64,000 nucleotides of DNA from Calonectria ilicicola (lineage: Eukaryota > Ascomycota > Sordariomycetes > Hypocreales > Nectriaceae): assembly GCA_020809705.1 (NCBI GenBank), contig CP085825.1:5332001-5396000 (forward strand), in the 5' to 3' direction. The notes under the pieces were generated by a model. It was not told the DNA's origin. It ran no database searches and saw only the letters and a program-made list of their open reading frames with translations. Of the stretch, positions 59,287-64,000 are shown in pieces; position 1 is the stretch's first letter; every line of letters begins with the position of its first letter. The position numbers were made by a program, and so were the translations under genes.

Positions 59287-60960
59287 TTGATATCTTATAT
59301 CTTATTTTTATTATTATTATCTTTATTATTCTTTTTTTCTCCTTTTCTTCTTTTTTATTTTTTCCTTCTTTTTCTTCTTTTCTTCCTTAACTTTTTTATT
59401 TTCTTTATTATTCTTTTTTCTTTATTAATTAATATATTATTAATTATTAAATATTCTTTATTTACTATTAATATAATATCTTTATTCTTTATATTATTAA
59501 ATAAAATAAAAAATAAATTAAATATATTAAAGAATCTTAAGTTAAATAATAATATAGTTTATAGTCTTTTTAGTGTAGTTAATTTATTACCTTTTATTAC
59601 TTTATTTAAGTTAATATAAATAATTATAGATTTATATAAAGTATTTATTAAAAAGTTAAAGCTTAAAGGTATTATTAATTATTAAATTTTATATAAATTC
59701 TTCTTTTACTTTATTAAAGTAATAAATATTAAACTTAATTATTCTAAGATTATAGGTATATATGCTTATAAAGGTAAAGATAAGGTTATAAGTTAATTTA
59801 ATAATAATATTAATTGAGGGCTACTTTATATATTTATTAGGTAATAGGTCTTTATAAACTTTATATAAGATAATAATAGATTATTTTAAATAGAAGATTT
59901 TTTTATTTAGTAGACTTTTATATTAGAGAATTATTATTAATAAAAGTTAAAAGAGTATGCTAGATTTAGATATTAGGAATAAAAATTAAGATTATATTTT
60001 TATTAAATAAAGATAGCTTCTTTATAAAAGTATAATCTAAATAACTAATAATCTTCCTTATATAAGTTAATTTAATATTATATTAAAAGAAAGATCTATT
60101 ATTATAATTCTTAATATTCTAAATATAGAAGCTTTAAGGTATAGTAGATATTAGAAATAGGATAAATATTTAAAAGATATATATGCTTTAGTATAGGGAT
60201 TAATTTATCTTTCTAGGTATAAGATAATTAAAGAGATTTATATTACTATAATATTAAAAGTCCTTATTATTAAAATTAAAAAGTATATATATATTAAGTA
60301 TAATATCTTTAAATCCTTTAATAATATTTATATAATTATTAATTATATAAATGATTAGAAAGTTATTAATATATCTAAGTGTTTAAGAAGTAATATTAAT
60401 AAAGATAATATTAATATATACTATTAAAAAAATAAATAAAAATGGAAATATATTTATATTTAATATTATAGATTGTATATATAAAAGATAGATTTTATAA
60501 GATTAATAATTTCCCTATTCTTTAAGATTATACCTAGAATAAAAGTAAGTTCTTATATAAGTATAAATAGATAAAGCAATTTATTAATACTAAACTATAC
60601 TTTATTTTACTTATTATTATAAACTTTATTAAAGTAAATAATAAAATAAAGACTAAATTTAGCCACTAAAAGAGGATTATTTTTCTTATTAAGAAAATAT
60701 TAATAATATATATATTTTTTTAACTAGTCTAAGATAAGGAAGAAGATCCAGCTAATACTAGTAAATATACCTTCACTTAAGTACTAGTCCTTCTTAACCT
60801 TAGTAATTAATTTAATATAGAAAAGGCCTAATATCTATAAATCACTTTCACACCTAATCTAGGATTTTATTAGCTTATAGATTTAAATAATAATATCTTA
60901 TATAAAATAATTTAATAATAAGTAGAATAATAAATAGTATAATATTTTTTAATATTTAAT
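59287..60960 (+). pseudogene. Long decayed reading frame, family not recognised
   Basis: One reading frame can be followed without a frame change from ATG 59287 to about 60960, roughly 555 codons. The first 110 codons are open but very Phe/Leu-rich, as expected if Ser/Pro codons have become Phe/Leu by C-to-T change. After 59619 stops appear. Readable blocks are IGIYAYKGKDKVIS, FINFIQDNNRLF, IEDFFI, KLKEYARFRY and KEEDPANTSKYTFT. I do not recognise the family; it could be a transposon protein or a duplicated host gene. Reading-frame persistence is weaker evidence in AT-rich DNA, hence moderate confidence. Confidence 0.5.
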
Positions 60961-61172
60961 AGTTTATTATATTCTTTAAAACTCCTCTTTTTAATAAAAT
61001 AGAGATATATTTACTAAATTAGATTAATTCTATATAAATATTTATCTTATCCGATATAAGCTTTATATATAGTTATAAATATATATATATATGCTTATAT
61101 GCTTATATATTTATATACCCTTATACTTATATATATATATTTCTATCTTATTATATTATTCTAAATATTATC
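60961..61172. other. AT-rich spacer
   Basis: TATA-type simple repeat at 61075-61140. No gene. Confidence 0.5.
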
Positions 61173-61586
61173 TGTTAAATAAAAACTTATAGAATAAATA
61201 TAATAAGCTAAAATAACTCTCTAAATATTAAACTTTTAAAGACAAAAGTTAAACTATTAAATAACTGAATTTTTTCTTATTATTATAAGCTAATATAATA
61301 TTAATAATACTATATATACTATATAGAAAAATTAAATATTTTAATTTATAATAAATAATTATAAATCCATTAATTTATAATATAAAAGGCTTATAAATCA
61401 TTAATTTATAATATAATTGCTTAAAAATTAAAATATTAAAATTACTAATTAATAAAGAAAATATTCATCTATATATATAACATATAGCCCCTCTAAAATA
61501 AAATAATAATATAATATATACTTATTTACTAAGCTTAATTATAAGCTTATCCCTTTTTATCTTCCACTATATTATAACCTTTAATA
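61173..61586 (+). repeat. 5' LTR of the Ty1/copia element
   Basis: Starts TGTTAAATAAAAAC and ends TTTAATA (TA where CA is expected) immediately before the primer site. About 414 bp. The left border rests on the TGTTA start only; the partner LTR lies outside the window. Confidence 0.55.
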
Positions 61587-61601
61587 GGTTATAAGCCCGG
61601 G
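61587..61601 (+). other. Primer-binding site, initiator-tRNA-Met half-molecule type
   Basis: GGTTATAAGCCCGGG. Its complement CCCGGGCTTATAACC resembles the anticodon arm of initiator tRNA-Met (GGGCTCATAACC) with one G-to-A change. Drosophila copia and relatives prime from the 5' half of this tRNA; here the site sits right after the LTR end. Confidence 0.65.
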
Positions 61602-61789
61602 CAAATTATGGTAAAACTATAGCTATACTTTAGAAAAATATTAAATATTATAAGGAAAAACTTCAATTAATATTTAACTAAATCTTAATTAAATTTTAAT
61701 AATTTTTCTTATAATTTACCTCTTTAAAATAACTTTATTTTACTATTTTAATTATATATATATAAATATATATATATATAATTAAAAAT

Positions 61790-64000
61790 AGGAAATAAAG
61801 ATTTTAATATTTTTAAACTTAAGGGAATAGAAAATTATATAATTTAGACTTTAAGAATAGAATCTCTTTTAATAAAAGAAAATCTATTTTCTTTTATAAA
61901 AGAAGATAATGAAAAATCCTATAAAGCTCTAGCTTATATAAGACTATATTTAGCTAATAGCCCACTTTTATAATTAAAAAATGTAAATATAGCTAAAAAG
62001 GCTTAGAATTTCCTTAAAAATCTATATAATTTTAGAGATTTTACTTTTAAATTTTTAATTATTAAGGAATTTTTTAATATTTATTTAAATAATTCTATAG
62101 AAGAATATTTAAATAAAATTAAAAAATTATCTAATAAATTAAATTCTAAAGATATTAAAATTCCTAATAAGATTATTATAACTTGGATTTTAAATAATTT
62201 AAATAAAAAGTATAATAATTATATAATTAATATTTTTTAAGCTTTAAGGAATAATCCTTTAATTTATAATTTTAAATTATTATCCTCTAATCTTATAAAT
62301 AAATCTAAAAGATTAGAAAATACTAAAGAAAATTATAGTATTATTAATAAAAAACCTTAGAAAAAAGCTAAAATAGCTAATATATATAATTATTATAAAT
62401 TAAAAGATTATAAAAATTAAGATTATTGGTTTTTATACCCTAATAAAAGACCTTCTTCTTTTAAGATTATTAAAAATACTAAAAAAGATAATAAAAACTA
62501 TAAAAAAAAAAAAATAATAAAGAAAATAATAAAAAAAAGAAAAAAAGAAAAAGAAGAAGAATTATTAATAACTACTAAAAAGTTAATATCTTTTAAAGAA
62601 TCCTCTTCTTCTAGTTTTTCTTCTAATTATAAAGAATTAAAAGAAATAAATATTAAAAATTCTAATAAAATTAATTTATCAGTAAATATACCTATAAAAA
62701 ATACTAATAATTATAAAATTAATAAATTAATAAAATCTATAATTAATACCTTATCTAAAATTATAAAAACCTTTAAAAAAGTAAAAATAAATATTTTAAA
62801 TATAATAATTAATAAATAATTAAATTTTATTTTAGATATTAGTTTTATTAAGTATATTATCTTTAATAAAGAAAATTTAGTAAATTATAAAAATATTAAT
62901 AAAATAATTATTTAAGGAAAAGTCTTTAAATTATTAGTTAAAGGTTATAAAGATTTATATATTATTCTTTTAAATAATAAAATTTTTATATTAAAAGATG
63001 TTTATTATATTTTATAATTAGGTATAAATATTATAAGCTAATTAATATTAAAAAATATATATACTTATATAACTAAAAATTATATATTCCTTTTAAAGAA
63101 TTATAAAATTATAATAAAAAGATATTTAAAAAACAAATTATACTAGATTCCTATAAAAGGATATAAAAATATAGACCTTATTTATAATATAAAAAGTAAT
63201 ATAATTAATAGAAAGACTATATATATAGATTTATTTAAATGGCATTTAAAATTAGCACATTTAAATATAAAAACACTTAAAAAATATCTATTAAAATTAT
63301 ATTATAATAAATATAAAGATAATTATAAAATAAATATAATAAAAGACTTTATAATTAAAACTATATAATATAAATATTATATAAAAGTTAAAATTATAAA
63401 TAAACTTATAAAAATAAATAATAAATATAAACATAATTTTTTAAATAAAATAGTTATAGATATATATAGACTTATTTTACCTTTAATTTATAATAAATAT
63501 AAATATTTTATTATTTTTTTAAATAAAGGAACTAAATATTTAAAAATTTATTTAATAAAAAATAAAAAAGAAGTTTTAAAATATTTTAAATTATATAAAG
63601 CTAAAATAGAAAATAATATTAATAAAATAACTATAAAAGAAATATTTTCTAATAATACTAAAGAATATATATATCCTTTAAAAAATTATTATAAAAAAGA
63701 AGGAATTATATATAATTTTTCTCCAGCTTATACATATAAATCTAATAGGGTAATTAAAAGAATTAATAGAACTATATTAAATAAAATAAGAGCTTTAATT
63801 TTTACTATTAATATATCATTATATTTATAAGATGAAATATTAGAAACTATAGTAAAAATATATAATATAATCCTATATTTATCTATTAACTATAAATGCC
63901 CTATAGAATTAAAAGAAAATAGAAATATAACTTTAGAAGATTATAATTATATAAAAATAATAGATTCTATTATATATTATAAAAATAAAACCTCTTTAAA
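61790..64000 (+). pseudogene. Decayed copia gag-pol (gag, protease, integrase)
   Basis: Gag (UBN2 type): IESLLIKENLFSFI, SYKALAYIRLYLA, FLIIKEFFNIYLNNS, EEYLNKIKKLSNKLNS, ITWILNNLNK. A zinc-knuckle remnant NYYKLKDYKN with stop, then WFLYPNK at about 62380-62445, has its Cys/His read as Tyr. Protease region: ILDISFIKYIIFNKENL near 62830. GAG-pre-integrase: WHLKLAHLNIKTLKKYL at 63240. Integrase: VIDIYR near 63451 (first Asp), SNNTKEYI near 63649 (Asp changed to Asn), then FSPAYTYKSNRVIKRINRTI with the third acidic residue replaced by Lys. Stops mostly replace Gln or Trp codons. Catalytically dead as written. Confidence 0.87.

Larger units (their letters stand above)
61173..64000 (+). mobile_element. 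Ty1/copia LTR retrotransposon, 3' part outside the window, decayed
   Basis: Order LTR, primer site, gag, protease, integrase is that of Ty1/copia; integrase before reverse transcriptase distinguishes it from gypsy. The reverse transcriptase, RNase H and 3' LTR must lie beyond 64000. A+T content and stops show heavy decay, but the frame is well preserved. Confidence 0.88.

Noticed and set aside
59287..59619. 110-codon open frame read as a small membrane protein
   Set aside because: The Phe/Leu/Ile richness comes from a pyrimidine-rich, decayed stretch; it is the start of the longer broken frame to 60960, not a separate gene.
9848..64000. CRISPR-like or telomere-like arrays among the tandem repeats
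   Set aside because: The arrays are contiguous tandems without unique spacers, and no TTAGGG runs occur; the organism is eukaryotic.

Overview
This window is nuclear DNA of a filamentous ascomycete (Pezizomycotina). The left 9.8 kb carries closely packed genes with short introns (46-71 bp). Their products are typical of that group: sterol O-acyltransferase, fimbrin, a RING/ankyrin protein and a DDHD phospholipase. The rest is dominated by a block of about 47 kb, very roughly nine bases in ten A or T by eye. It is built from nested transposons decayed by C-to-T and G-to-A transitions, as expected from repeat-induced point mutation (RIP). I cannot name the species.

Layout. 1-1660 (+): 3' part of a sterol O-acyltransferase. 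1840-4004 (-): complete fimbrin, convergent with it. 4998-5841 (+): RING-like plus ankyrin protein, divergent from fimbrin. 6498-9847 (+): DDHD-domain phospholipase with a one-base frameshift; its last exon runs into the AT-rich block. 9848-57326: the block. It holds a complete hAT transposon (16025-20061, perfect 8-bp target duplication) and two more decayed hAT copies. It also holds a complete Ty3/gypsy element (44355-49719, two 211-bp LTRs) and an older gypsy remnant (about 22.0-26.0 kb). Two short interspersed families, here called A and B, have 12-16 bp target duplications. A decayed tRNA-like sequence and several tandem arrays complete it. 57327-58296 (-): complete SRAP (HMCES/YedK-type) gene whose 3' end faces the block. 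58479-58959: a GC-richer repeat cluster with hairpins and CACGTG sites. 59287-60960: one long decayed reading frame of unknown identity. 61173-64000: 5' LTR, primer site, gag, protease and integrase of a decayed Ty1/copia element cut by the window edge.

How it fits together. The host genes are housekeeping (lipid metabolism, actin bundling, DNA-lesion protection) and do not form a pathway. The block lies between the 3' ends of two convergent genes, so both promoters are untouched, but both C-terminal coding ends look altered by the AT drift. The repeats record an insertion order: family B into family A near 12.2 kb, gypsy into family A at 44.35 kb, and a hAT-type end into an older hAT copy at 30.65 kb. 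Where duplicated sequences can be compared (LTR pair, 82-bp duplication), every difference I find is a transition. I found no CRISPR array, no telomere repeats and no biosynthetic cluster.
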